Assembly: GCF_021530565.1 (NCBI RefSeq)
Contig: NZ_JAKGBI010000007.1
Location: 124,001-188,000 of the forward strand
Source of the DNA: Pseudoalteromonas sp. SMS1
Lineage (GTDB): Bacteria; Pseudomonadota; Gammaproteobacteria; Enterobacterales; Alteromonadaceae
Length of the DNA: 64,000 nucleotides
Direction: 5' to 3'
Positions 53,766-62,694 of this stretch are shown one piece after another (position 1 is the first letter of the stretch; each line of letters begins with the position of its first letter). The position numbers and the translations under genes were made by a program. Below the pieces are notes generated by a model. It did no database searches, was not told the DNA's origin, and saw nothing but the letters and a program-made list of their open reading frames with translations.

Positions 53766-54674
53766 ATGTGGTTCAGCAACCTAATCTGTTACCGTTTTAA
53801 GCAAGATGTTTCGTACACGCAAGAAGACTTCGAAAAAGCACTAGAGCAAGATGTTTTCCGCTCTTGTGGCAGTCAGGACATGAGCACTTTTGGCTGGGTA
53901 AATGCATTAGGCAAACATGGCCAATCTTTGGCGCACTTTTCTCAAAACAGTATTTTATTGTGTGCTAAACGTGAAGAGAAAGTGCTACCTGCGGCGGTTG
54001 TTAATGACATGGTCGCTGAAAAGGTCGAGCAAATTGAGCGTGAAGAAAACCGCCCAGTCAAAAAGAAAGAAAAAGACGAGCTAAAAGAAAATATTCTCGC
54101 AACCTTACTGCCTCAGGCTTTTAAAAAGTCTAGCTTGCAATTCGCGTTTATCGATCAAGAAAGTGGTTGGGTTATCGTCAATAGTGCGAGCTTTAACAAA
54201 GCGGAAGAAATGATGGCGCTGTTGCGTAAATCACTTGGTACGTTACCTATCGTGCCTGCTTTTGCAAACTATGATTTGGACGTTTTCCTAACAGATTGGC
54301 TCACTAAGTTTGAGGCGCCTGAAGGGTTTGCGATTGGCAATGACGCCGAATTACAAGACGCGGCTGATGAAGGTGCACAAGTTAAACTGAAACAGCATGA
54401 TCTCGCCAGTGACGAAATTAAATTACACCTCGAAAATGGCAAACGCGTTACCAAGTTAGCGCTGGATTGGCGTGAACGCGTGCAGTTTTTATTGCAAAAT
54501 GACGGTTCAATCAAACGAGTAAGCTACAATGACGCATTAAAAGAGCAAAACGCCGATATTCCTAAAGAGGACCTAGCGATTAAGCTAGATGCTGACTTTA
54601 TTCTTGTTTCGGAAGAAGTAAAAGAGCTACTTGAAGACTTAACAAAAGAGCTCGGTGATAAAGACGATTTATAA
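53766..54674 (+). CDS. rdgC: Recombination-associated protein RdgC
   Basis: 302 residues, full length for the family. RdgC forms a ring that binds double-stranded DNA and restrains RecA. MWFSNLICYRFKQDV opens as usual and GWVNALGKHGQSLAHF, EKVEQIEREENRPVKKKEK, and LPIVPAFANYDLDVFLTDWL are conserved landmarks. A strong terminator follows. Confidence 0.96.
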   Translation: MWFSNLICYRFKQDVSYTQEDFEKALEQDVFRSCGSQDMSTFGWVNALGKHGQSLAHFSQNSILLCAKREEKVLPAAVVNDMVAEKVEQIEREENRPVKKKEKDELKENILATLLPQAFKKSSLQFAFIDQESGWVIVNSASFNKAEEMMALLRKSLGTLPIVPAFANYDLDVFLTDWLTKFEAPEGFAIGNDAELQDAADEGAQVKLKQHDLASDEIKLHLENGKRVTKLALDWRERVQFLLQNDGSIKRVSYNDALKEQNADIPKEDLAIKLDADFILVSEEVKELLEDLTKELGDKDDL

Positions 54675-54700
54675 AAAAAGGGCCTTAGGCCCTTTTTTTT
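54673..54700. terminator. Bidirectional terminator between rdgC and the HDOD gene
   Basis: AAAAAAAGGGCC-TTA-GGCCCTTTTTTTT: an A-run, 6-bp GC stem and T-run on both strands between two convergent genes. Confidence 0.95.
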
Positions 54701-54709
54701 GCTCTGCGT

Positions 54710-55549
54710 CTAAGCAAACATTGATTTCACATCACTTAACAACTCAAGGTATGCGTCATCGGTAAATGTATCAATGGAACGCAGCACGCCTTTCTCTTCA
54801 TATACGCCAAGCGCGGCAGCTTTATCAGACACCTGTAAAATACCTTCGACAATGGCGCCTGCACGAATAAAATCAACGTAACAAACATGTTCAGGTTTGT
54901 AATTCGGGTTGGCCCAACTTTCAGCCACTTCAACAAATTCATCCGTGAACCCCCACTCGCGCATGATAGCTCCCCCAATTCTACCAGCAAGCTTCTGGAT
55001 TGCGTGCGCTAAAAAGCTGGGGTTTGCAAATACCTCAGGATGCTTTTCAGCCTCTGTCAGAATCGGTAAAACACCAATGTTAAACACCAATGATGCCAAC
55101 GTGATGGTGTCTTTGTTCAATGACGTATGTTTGTTTATTCGTAAATAAAATTCCATCGTCGAAATAGCTTGGCACGCAACTTTAAGGGTCTTTTGCCACG
55201 CTTTGTCCATGTAAGTTTTAATGAGCTTGTTATTTGAGACAAACAATTGCTCCATGGCCATCGCTGTCGCAATATTTTTAATTTGCCGTAAACCAATTCG
55301 TGTAACGGCTTGGTTTAACGTGTTGACTTTAATAGAACGTCCCATAAAGCCACTGTTAGCAACCTTTATCATACGCGCCGCAAGCGCCGGATCATGGGAT
55401 ATTACGTCCGCCATCTGAAGCAAGTTCACTTCAGGGTCATCAGCTGCCTGACGGACACGCACTGCAACTTCAGGTAAAGTCGGTAAGACAAGCGTATCGT
55501 TATTAATTTTATCGACAAGAATGGTAAGTAATGCGTTTTCTGTAGACAT
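54710..55549 (-). CDS. HDOD domain protein
   Basis: 279 residues made almost wholly of one HDOD domain, a degenerate HD-type fold linked to signal transduction and often c-di-GMP or two-component networks. LPTLPEVAVRVRQAADDPEVNLLQMADVISHDPALAARMIKVAN is the family opening, then NTLNQAVTRIGLRQIKNIATAM. The usual HD metal residues are not conserved, so an enzymatic role is unlikely. No second output domain. It is convergent with rdgC across the bidirectional terminator. Confidence 0.9.
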   Translation of the reverse strand: MSTENALLTILVDKINNDTLVLPTLPEVAVRVRQAADDPEVNLLQMADVISHDPALAARMIKVANSGFMGRSIKVNTLNQAVTRIGLRQIKNIATAMAMEQLFVSNNKLIKTYMDKAWQKTLKVACQAISTMEFYLRINKHTSLNKDTITLASLVFNIGVLPILTEAEKHPEVFANPSFLAHAIQKLAGRIGGAIMREWGFTDEFVEVAESWANPNYKPEHVCYVDFIRAGAIVEGILQVSDKAAALGVYEEKGVLRSIDTFTDDAYLELLSDVKSMFA

Positions 55550-55763
55550 ATGGTCAAGTCCTTTAAATTCGCCACTTAGCTATGGCCTTATAATTTTTAG
55601 CTTAATTAAGTATCGTCTAACTTCTCGATAAAGTTAAGAAAAGTATAAAAATTATTCTCGCAATGAAACAAAAAATAATACTTTGCCTCAACAGTTTGCT
55701 CAAAACGCCTTTTTTCAGCATCATAGAGCCTCACAATCATAATAACTAAAAACTCAAGGGTAA

Positions 55764-57446
55764 ATGATGAAACTTTCTAAACTATCCACTGCTATTTTAG
55801 TCGCTTCAGGCTTGCTTGTAAGTGCGTGCTCACAACCACCTATGGATGAGTCTAACAAACAAAGTGCAACAGCGCCTATCAACTATCAGCTGCAAAACAT
55901 TGATCAACAACGCTTAGGCATCTATACCGAAGTCACACTCACCAGTGACTTAAGTCACCTGAATGACAATCAAAGAAAAATGATTGGGATATTGATCGAT
56001 GCGTCAAAAATTATGGATGATTTATTCTGGAAGCAGGCTTTTGGCGAAGATAAAGCCACTTTCCTTTCCCGTATTGCAGATCATGATGTTCGCCGCTTTG
56101 CTGACATCAATTATGGCCCTTGGGATCGCCTAGACGGTGATAAAGTCTTTTTATCCAGCTTTTCAGAAAAATCACCCGGCGCACAATTCTACCCACATGA
56201 TGTGACAAAAGAAGAACTGAACAACGCTGATTTTAAGGATAAACAAGGTCTATACTCGATGGTCAAAAGAGACCAACAAGGCAACCTTTACAGCACCGCC
56301 TACGCGACTGAGTTTAGAACTGAACTTGAACAAGCCGCAGAATTATTAAGACAAGCAAGCCACCTTGCAGTGGATAAAGACTTCGCAAACTATTTAAACC
56401 TACGTGCTGACGCGCTATTGAATAACAGCTATCAACCCTCAGATTTCGCTTGGATGGACATGAAAAATAACCCTATTGATGTGGTTATTGGCCCCATCGA
56501 AACCTATGAGGACCAATTGTTTGGCTATCGCAGTGCATTTGAATCCTACGTGTTAGTAAAAGATCTCGCTTGGAGTGAACGCTTAGCAAAGTTTGCGGCA
56601 TTTCTACCTGAGCTGCAAACTGGATTACCTGTTGCTCAAAAATACAAACAGGAAGTACCGGGATCTGATGCTGATTTAAATGCATATGATGTTGTCTATT
56701 ATGCTGGCCACTCTAATGCTGGCAGTAAAACAATTGCAATTAACTTACCCAATGATGAGCAAGTACAGCTCGAAAAAGGGACACGTAGACTCCAGCTGAA
56801 AAACGCCATGCGTGCAAAGTTTGATAAGATTTTAGTACCCATCGCCGATCAATTGATTGTACCAGAACAGCGAAAACATATTACATTCGACGCCTTTTTT
56901 GCCAATACCATGTTCCATGAAGTCGCTCATGGCCTTGGTATCAAGAACACCATTACAGGTAAAGGTACCGTACGTCAGTCACTGCAAGAGCATGCCAGTG
57001 CAATCGAAGAAGGAAAAGCTGATATTCTCGGTTTATACATGGTTGAGCAGCTACTGAAAAAAGGAGAAATTACAGAGGGTACGCTGGAAGACTACTACAT
57101 AACATTCATGGCTGGTATTTTCCGTTCAGTGCGCTTTGGTGCTTCAAGTGCGCACGGCAAAGCCAATATGATCCGCTTCAATTTCTTCAAACAAGAAGGG
57201 GCTTTCTCTAAAAATGCCCAGGGCTTATATCAGGTAGATATGGAAAAAATGGGCGCTGCCATGGCAAAACTATCTAACCTAATTCTCACTCTGCAAGGTG
57301 ATGGAGATTACCAAAAAGTCGATCAGCTTATCGCCACCCATGGTGATATCAAAGCTGAACTTCAAGCAGACTTAACGAAGTTAGCCCAAGCGAACATTCC
57401 TGTAGATGTCACCTTTAAGCAAGGTAAAACAGTCCTTGGACTATAA
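55764..57446 (+). CDS. Lipoprotein, Zn-dependent M49-like peptidase family
   Basis: 560 residues. A lipobox (GLLVSAC, cysteine near residue 22-23) marks an exported lipoprotein. The body resembles dipeptidyl-peptidase III-like hydrolases (peptidase family M49), seen as FHEVAHGLGIKN near residue 385 and the downstream EEGKADILGLYMVEQLL that should provide the second zinc/catalytic glutamate. The motif is HEVAH (HExxH), not the HExxGH of classical DPP III, so it belongs to a related branch. ATGATG at the start follows AAGGG. It ends with a terminator shared with the HIT gene. Substrate unknown. Confidence 0.75.
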   Translation: MMKLSKLSTAILVASGLLVSACSQPPMDESNKQSATAPINYQLQNIDQQRLGIYTEVTLTSDLSHLNDNQRKMIGILIDASKIMDDLFWKQAFGEDKATFLSRIADHDVRRFADINYGPWDRLDGDKVFLSSFSEKSPGAQFYPHDVTKEELNNADFKDKQGLYSMVKRDQQGNLYSTAYATEFRTELEQAAELLRQASHLAVDKDFANYLNLRADALLNNSYQPSDFAWMDMKNNPIDVVIGPIETYEDQLFGYRSAFESYVLVKDLAWSERLAKFAAFLPELQTGLPVAQKYKQEVPGSDADLNAYDVVYYAGHSNAGSKTIAINLPNDEQVQLEKGTRRLQLKNAMRAKFDKILVPIADQLIVPEQRKHITFDAFFANTMFHEVAHGLGIKNTITGKGTVRQSLQEHASAIEEGKADILGLYMVEQLLKKGEITEGTLEDYYITFMAGIFRSVRFGASSAHGKANMIRFNFFKQEGAFSKNAQGLYQVDMEKMGAAMAKLSNLILTLQGDGDYQKVDQLIATHGDIKAELQADLTKLAQANIPVDVTFKQGKTVLGL

Positions 57447-57455
57447 TTTTCAAAG

Positions 57456-57482
57456 GGCGCTACAGAGCTAGCGCCTTTTTTA
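57456..57482 (+). terminator. Terminator between convergent M49-like and HIT genes
   Basis: GGCGCTA and TAGCGCC pair around CAGAGC, followed by TTTTTT on the plus strand. It overlaps the last codons of the HIT gene on the other strand. Confidence 0.85.
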
Positions 57483-57855
57483 ACTCATTCAATTGAGCAT
57501 CAGTATACGCCATAGCTGGATTTACGCCCCATACAGGTTTAGGCCATGCAGCATCGTGTTCAAAGCGAGCAATATGATGAACATGTAATTGAGGCACCAT
57601 ATTACCAAGTGCTGCGACATTCAGTTTATCCGGTTTAAACACTGACATTAACAATTCACTTAACTGCTTTGACTCTTGCCAAAACTGTATTTGCTGCGGC
57701 TCATCAAGGTCGATAATCTCTCTCAGTCCCGCGACTTTTGGCACTAATATAAACCACGGATATTGGCTATCATTCATAAGTAACACCTTACAAAGCGGCC
57801 AATTTGCGAGTTCTATACAATCCCGTTGTAGTTCTGGGGCCAATTCAAAAGTCAT
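57460..57855 (-). CDS. HIT-family nucleotide-binding protein
   Basis: 131 residues with the histidine triad fold used to bind nucleotides or hydrolyse nucleotide phosphoramidates. LNVAALGNMVPQLHVHHIARFE holds the triad as HVHHIAR, a variant of HxHxH, near residue 95. WPLCKVLLMNDSQYPWFILVPK opens the fold. ATG 57855 is chosen over a TTG at 57870. Typical of the marine HIT group in gammaproteobacteria. Substrate unknown. Confidence 0.85.
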   Translation of the reverse strand: MTFELAPELQRDCIELANWPLCKVLLMNDSQYPWFILVPKVAGLREIIDLDEPQQIQFWQESKQLSELLMSVFKPDKLNVAALGNMVPQLHVHHIARFEHDAAWPKPVWGVNPAMAYTDAQLNELKKALAL

Positions 57856-57948
57856 TGTTAAACACTCCAAATAGAAAAGCAGATACCCATGATATCTGCT
57901 TTTGAGTTAAATGTAGTGACTGAAAATCATTACAGGCACTTGTTGAGC

Positions 57949-59481
57949 TTATAGGCAGTATCGTGCAAATAAGCTACTGACCGTTGCTGCGGTTGGCTTA
58001 CCATGTTGCCAGTCGCCACCTTCAACACCACTGCCTGCAATGTCCATATGGACATAAGGTAGAGGCTGTTCCGAATCACAACCATGTTTGTCTAAACCAC
58101 CCACAATCGCTAAAAACGCCATTGGGAATTGATGGCCACGCGCTGTCACTGCCGAAGGTGCATTATTACTCGACAAGACGTCGTCAGCCAATGTACGCGG
58201 CTTAACGAAGTCATAGTCTTCACGACGACTACGAGACACTTCCGCACAGTCAGCCCATAGATCACCTTGATCGGCAATCAATCGTGATACTGCATTTGCA
58301 CGGGCTGGGCCATTTTCAACATAAGCACTGTAAGGTCCCATGGCACGTGCAGCATGGCCTGTCAGGGTGGCGACAGTAAATAACTCTGGGTTTACCTCCG
58401 ACTTAGCCAAATCTTTCATCTCACTTAGCAGATCACCCATTGCAAGGCGGCCTTCAGCATCCGTATTTCCAATACGCACGCGCACGCCTTCACGCGTCTC
58501 GATAATTTCATCTGGTACAAAACAATCCGAGCCAATTGAGTTTCTGACGACCGCTAGATAAGCAACCACTTTCACACCTTTCGGCTGATATTCAGCAACA
58601 GCTTTCATAAAGCCAGCAACAGAGGCCGCCCCGCCCTTGTCACGGCTCATACCTGCCATGAAGCCACCTACCTTTAGGTCCGCTCCACCCGTATCATAAA
58701 CAAGGCCTTTACCTACAAACATGAGCGTACGCTCGACATCACCCTGCGGAACATATTCCATTTTTACAACGCGTGGATGATGACGTTCTACAGCATAAGA
58801 AGCGCGTGCAACCGTCCCAAGCATTGGATAGTCATGGTCAATGGTGGCTCTGTCAGAAATCACATCTACGCTTACCGGTGTATTTTTAAATAATTCGACA
58901 CAGTAATCTGCGAAACGTGGTGGTGCCATACGCTCTGGCTCAGTACCACAAAGATCACGTGCCGCATATTGACCTGCTGCAATGGCATTTAGCTGTGAGC
59001 AAAGCGTTTCATCAGCGCCCACAAGAAAAATTTGTTCAACTGGTTCAATCTGTTCACCGCGATATTCACGCGCTTCAAGGGGTTGCCAAAGTGATTGACA
59101 CGCGCCTAAAAAAGCAACTTGCAATGCATTCTGGTAACGCTCGGCATGCGGTACACCTGCCAGCACAATTACAGGTTTCGTCGCACCCGCAGCTTTAGCC
59201 TGTGCAATACCCGCTTGACCGGCTTCGAAGAAACGGCGTACATCGTCAAAGTCTCTATTGACAGGACCCGTAGGTGCGACAATAAGGCGCTTTCCTGGTA
59301 CGCCGTCTGCTAATAGCACACTAGCTTGGCTAGTGAGTCTAGCATCAACAGCCAGATAAGGTGCTGCTATACGATTGAGCTGTTCATCACCAAGCTGCGT
59401 AACGTCTGAAGTTATTACAATTACGGCATCCGCGTCATTTTGCTGCCAGCTAACGGCTGGTAGAGAGAGAGGAAAAGACAT
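57949..59481 (-). CDS. M17-family leucyl aminopeptidase-like enzyme
   Basis: 510 residues. The C-terminal two-metal catalytic domain carries VGKGLVYDTGGADLK (metal-binding Asp), MSRDKGGAASVAGFMKAVAE (Lys/Asp), and NTDAEGRLAMGDLLSEM, the M17 signature, all intact. The N-terminal half (about 1-190) is the ADP-ribosyl-like regulatory domain. It should cut N-terminal residues from peptides in the cytoplasm. The start at ATG 59481 lies directly at the end of a terminator T-run and lacks a clear ribosome site, so leaderless or readthrough expression is possible. Confidence 0.92.
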   Translation of the reverse strand: MSFPLSLPAVSWQQNDADAVIVITSDVTQLGDEQLNRIAAPYLAVDARLTSQASVLLADGVPGKRLIVAPTGPVNRDFDDVRRFFEAGQAGIAQAKAAGATKPVIVLAGVPHAERYQNALQVAFLGACQSLWQPLEAREYRGEQIEPVEQIFLVGADETLCSQLNAIAAGQYAARDLCGTEPERMAPPRFADYCVELFKNTPVSVDVISDRATIDHDYPMLGTVARASYAVERHHPRVVKMEYVPQGDVERTLMFVGKGLVYDTGGADLKVGGFMAGMSRDKGGAASVAGFMKAVAEYQPKGVKVVAYLAVVRNSIGSDCFVPDEIIETREGVRVRIGNTDAEGRLAMGDLLSEMKDLAKSEVNPELFTVATLTGHAARAMGPYSAYVENGPARANAVSRLIADQGDLWADCAEVSRSRREDYDFVKPRTLADDVLSSNNAPSAVTARGHQFPMAFLAIVGGLDKHGCDSEQPLPYVHMDIAGSGVEGGDWQHGKPTAATVSSLFARYCL

Positions 59482-59514
59482 AAAAAAGGCCCTTTTTCTT
59501 ATCATGAAAGGGCC
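59482..59514 (-). terminator. Terminator of cstA abutting the aminopeptidase start codon
   Basis: On the minus strand GGCCCTTT and AAAGGGCC pair around 11 bases and are followed by TTTTTT; the very next base is the A of the aminopeptidase ATG at 59481. Confidence 0.85.
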
Positions 59515-59545
59515 GATTATCGGTTATTTATCAAAAAGAACCAAG

Positions 59546-61243
59546 CTAGATGCCCGATTCTTTACTGTCTGATGCACTTTGCGGTGTATTTTTCAGTTTA
59601 CTTACAACGCTCCAAGCCTCCAACATCACTAAGACGCTGACAACGAGGACAACAATGTCTAAGCCAACTAATAGCCAATTTCCTTTTTCATAGTATTCGC
59701 CCAGTTTAATCAAGCCTGCGAAAAATGCCATTAAGATCACGAAAGTCATGGGAATAAGCGTAAATTTAGCTGGTCGGCCTAATTTGATTAAATATACCGA
59801 GATGACCAATAGGGTTAGGCTGGCTAAGATCTGATTGGTTGAGCCGAACAATGGCCAAATAATCATACCGCCACTCCCGGATGCGCCACCAGCACCAAAG
59901 GCCAATAATAAACAACAGCCCACCGCGATAAGTGTGGCAGCAATGCCATTTTTGAAAACAGGCAGTTTGTAAATGTCGCCCCATTCCTGAATTATATACC
60001 GCTGCAGGCGCACACCAGAGTCCATTGTCGTGCCAGCAAAAAGCACCACCATGACGGCCAACAAAGTCGAGGCTATTTCCGCAGGCAAGCCCCAACCTGT
60101 ACTTATTAAATTAGCGCCACCTTGGATGAATGCACCTACTGACCCAGCCCCTAAATGACTGTATATTTCGTGCCACTCTTCAGGAGAAACGGCCAGCATA
60201 ACCCCGCTTACCGCAACCAGCGTGATGAGCGCCAAGGAGCCTTCTCCCACTGCCCCAAGATAACCGACAAAACGACCATCCGTCTCTTTGTTCAGCTGCT
60301 TAGAGCTTGTACCCGATGAAACAATACCGTGGAAACCTGACACCGCGCCACATGCGATGGTCACAAATAACAATGGGATAATACTGGGTGTATCTATCGC
60401 GGTTTGGGTATTAAATGCGGGCGCTGTAATATCCGGCATCACCATAAATACAGCACCGTAAAGTAACACTAAACCAACGAGCAACTGCATGCCGTTTATA
60501 AAGTCTCTTGGTTGCAACAACATCCAAACAGGTAGCAGTGAAGCTACAGCGGCGTACACAAACAAAATAACAATCCAACTGGCTTTGTCTGTTAACCCGA
60601 ACAACTCGCTAGGTAACGCAATGGGCATACCACTTCCTGCATAGATTGTTGCATACAAAATCGCGACGCCTACCAAGCATAGAGGGACCAAAGGAACTTT
60701 ACGTTTCAATAACTGGCCGATAATCAGCGCGACAACAATGGCCGCCCAAGCTGGAAATACGGCTTGAGGATTCGCGACAAATGAATTGGCGATTACCACC
60801 CCAAATACCGCATTAACCATGAGCAATACGAGAAATACAACAATCATAAACAAAGATCGGGTACGTTTGCCAATCACACTTTCAGAGAGTGCCCCCATGG
60901 ATTTACCCTTATGACGCGCACTGGCCCACAGCGCGCCCATATCATGCACCCCAGCGAAAAAGATCGTACCAATAACGACCCAAAGTACAGCGGGTACCCA
61001 ACCCCAATAAACAGCAATGGCAGGGCCGACAATTGGCGCAGCTCCTGCAACGGACGTAAAATGATGCCCCCAAAGTACCACTTTGTTTGTAGGGACATAG
61101 TCAACACCGTCATTTAATTCGTGGGCGGGAGTGACAAAATCGTCATCCATTTTGAAGATCTTAGTAGCAATAAACTTGGAGTATACAAACCAGCCAAACA
61201 GCATACCCAAGATACCAAACAACACTATCATGATAGATTGCAT
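59546..61243 (-). CDS. cstA: CstA-family carbon starvation / peptide-pyruvate type transporter
   Basis: 565-residue inner membrane protein with many helices (about 14-16). DYVPTNKVVLWGHHFTSVAGAAPIVGPAIAVYWGW is the CstA signature, with VHDMGALWASARHKGKSMG and AAVASLLPVWMLLQPRDF also typical. It is shorter than E. coli CstA (~700 residues), like the marine short form. Members move peptides or pyruvate; the substrate here is not known. Good SD (AGAGGA) before ATG 61243. Terminator follows. Confidence 0.85.
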   Translation of the reverse strand: MQSIMIVLFGILGMLFGWFVYSKFIATKIFKMDDDFVTPAHELNDGVDYVPTNKVVLWGHHFTSVAGAAPIVGPAIAVYWGWVPAVLWVVIGTIFFAGVHDMGALWASARHKGKSMGALSESVIGKRTRSLFMIVVFLVLLMVNAVFGVVIANSFVANPQAVFPAWAAIVVALIIGQLLKRKVPLVPLCLVGVAILYATIYAGSGMPIALPSELFGLTDKASWIVILFVYAAVASLLPVWMLLQPRDFINGMQLLVGLVLLYGAVFMVMPDITAPAFNTQTAIDTPSIIPLLFVTIACGAVSGFHGIVSSGTSSKQLNKETDGRFVGYLGAVGEGSLALITLVAVSGVMLAVSPEEWHEIYSHLGAGSVGAFIQGGANLISTGWGLPAEIASTLLAVMVVLFAGTTMDSGVRLQRYIIQEWGDIYKLPVFKNGIAATLIAVGCCLLLAFGAGGASGSGGMIIWPLFGSTNQILASLTLLVISVYLIKLGRPAKFTLIPMTFVILMAFFAGLIKLGEYYEKGNWLLVGLDIVVLVVSVLVMLEAWSVVSKLKNTPQSASDSKESGI

Positions 61244-61365
61244 GGGGTGTCCTCTGTGTTATTGTTGTATTAACATCACTTTAACACGGTTGAGGATAAA
61301 ATCTGTTATATTTTAGTCGCATTAAATCACTTTGCTGAATAGCCACCTCTGTAAGAAAAAATTGT

Positions 61366-62433
61366 TTAATTAAACAATCCCATTTGTACCTGATTGCTCG
61401 GCGTTTCTCCCAAGCCAATTTGTACCCCTACTAACCTAACTGGTTTGCTACCATGGCGTGCTACTGCTTGCGCCAATAAAGTGCACAAAATGTCTTGGTC
61501 AATTTCATGAAATTGGCACTCTTTGGTCGTTTGCGTAAAGTCATAAAACTTTACCTTTACCCCCAATTTAGTAAATTCACGTTCAGACTGATACGCAGCA
61601 CTGCGTTTTACAAGCTCAGGAATGAGCTTTTCACATAATATAGATTTCAATGTAGCAAGGTCTTGAATGTCTTTTTCAAAGGTTGTCTCAACCCCCACTG
61701 ATTTACGTACACGCGAAGTTTCCACCCCCCTTTCATCAATACCTTGACAGCGGCGCCAAAGCACCTGTCCAAACTTGCCAAAGCGATTTGCCATTTCATC
61801 GAGTGTCAGTGCTTTTATATCTTTACCATGCACTAAACCACATGCTAGCAGCTTTTCATGGGTCACTTTACCTACCCCAGGTATCTTTTTTAAAGGTAGT
61901 GTATCAATAAACTCATGGACGTTGTGTGGCGTAATAACACACTGACCATTGGGTTTGTTCTCATCGCTTGCGATCTTTGCTAGAAACTTAATTGGCGCAA
62001 CCCCTGCCGATGCTGTGAGGCCGGTTTCATGGTAAATTTCTGCACGGATCTGTTGTGCAATTAGTGTGGCACTGCCCTGACACGCGAAACATTCGGTAAC
62101 ATCTAAGTAAGCTTCATCAAGTGATAAAGGTTCAACCAGATCTGTATATTTTGCAAAAATCGCACGGATCTGTTGGGATACTTCCTTATAAACTTGCATC
62201 CGCCCAGGTACGATAACCAATTGAGGGCATAATTGTTTAGCTTTGTAATTCGACATTGCAGAACGCACACCATATTCGCGCGCGATATAATTGGCAGTGG
62301 ACAAAACGCCCCGATGACTGCGGCCTCCAATTGCCATTGGCACGTTGGCCAGTGAAGGGTTGTCACGCATCTCAACAGCAGCGTAAAAACAATCCATATC
62401 AATATGAATAAACTTTCTCACAGATGCGACCAT
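61366..62433 (-). CDS. dinB: DNA polymerase IV
   Basis: 355-residue Y-family translesion polymerase. HIDMDCFYAAVEMRDNP has the first catalytic aspartates, SLDEAYLDVT the second pair, ASDENKPNGQ and KIPGVGKVTHEKL (helix-hairpin-helix) follow. The C-terminal beta-clamp region ends QMGLFN, consistent with a clamp-binding motif. ATG 62433 is the longest start; GTG 62421 gives the family-typical N-terminus (VRKFIHIDMD) and is an equally good choice. A LexA box sits just upstream. Confidence 0.95.
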   Translation of the reverse strand: MVASVRKFIHIDMDCFYAAVEMRDNPSLANVPMAIGGRSHRGVLSTANYIAREYGVRSAMSNYKAKQLCPQLVIVPGRMQVYKEVSQQIRAIFAKYTDLVEPLSLDEAYLDVTECFACQGSATLIAQQIRAEIYHETGLTASAGVAPIKFLAKIASDENKPNGQCVITPHNVHEFIDTLPLKKIPGVGKVTHEKLLACGLVHGKDIKALTLDEMANRFGKFGQVLWRRCQGIDERGVETSRVRKSVGVETTFEKDIQDLATLKSILCEKLIPELVKRSAAYQSEREFTKLGVKVKFYDFTQTTKECQFHEIDQDILCTLLAQAVARHGSKPVRLVGVQIGLGETPSNQVQMGLFN

Positions 62434-62437
62434 ACAA

Positions 62438-62457
62438 AACTGTTTATATATACAGTA
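62438..62457. promoter_or_regulatory. LexA (SOS) box of dinB
   Basis: AACTGTTTATATATACAGTA contains CTGT-N8-ACAG at 62440-62455, the full gammaproteobacterial SOS consensus. It lies 6-19 bases before the dinB start codon options and should give damage-inducible expression. Confidence 0.88.
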
Positions 62458-62694
62458 TACTGACAGTTCATTTTGTGTTTGTCCAGCACTACGTCGTATC
62501 CAGCTAGAAGCCTCCTATTCCTCCCTGCCTTTATTGTGAGAAAACGAATTTCCGCTCAACTTATTTTTGTTCGAGACAAAGCTCGGCAGATCAGGTTGAA
62601 ATGCTCTACACTGCTGTTATAGCTTTTTATCTGTAGCAAGTTAATGTTGGCTACACTATCAGATTAAATCAGTCCACCTTTGCAAGGAGTATGT

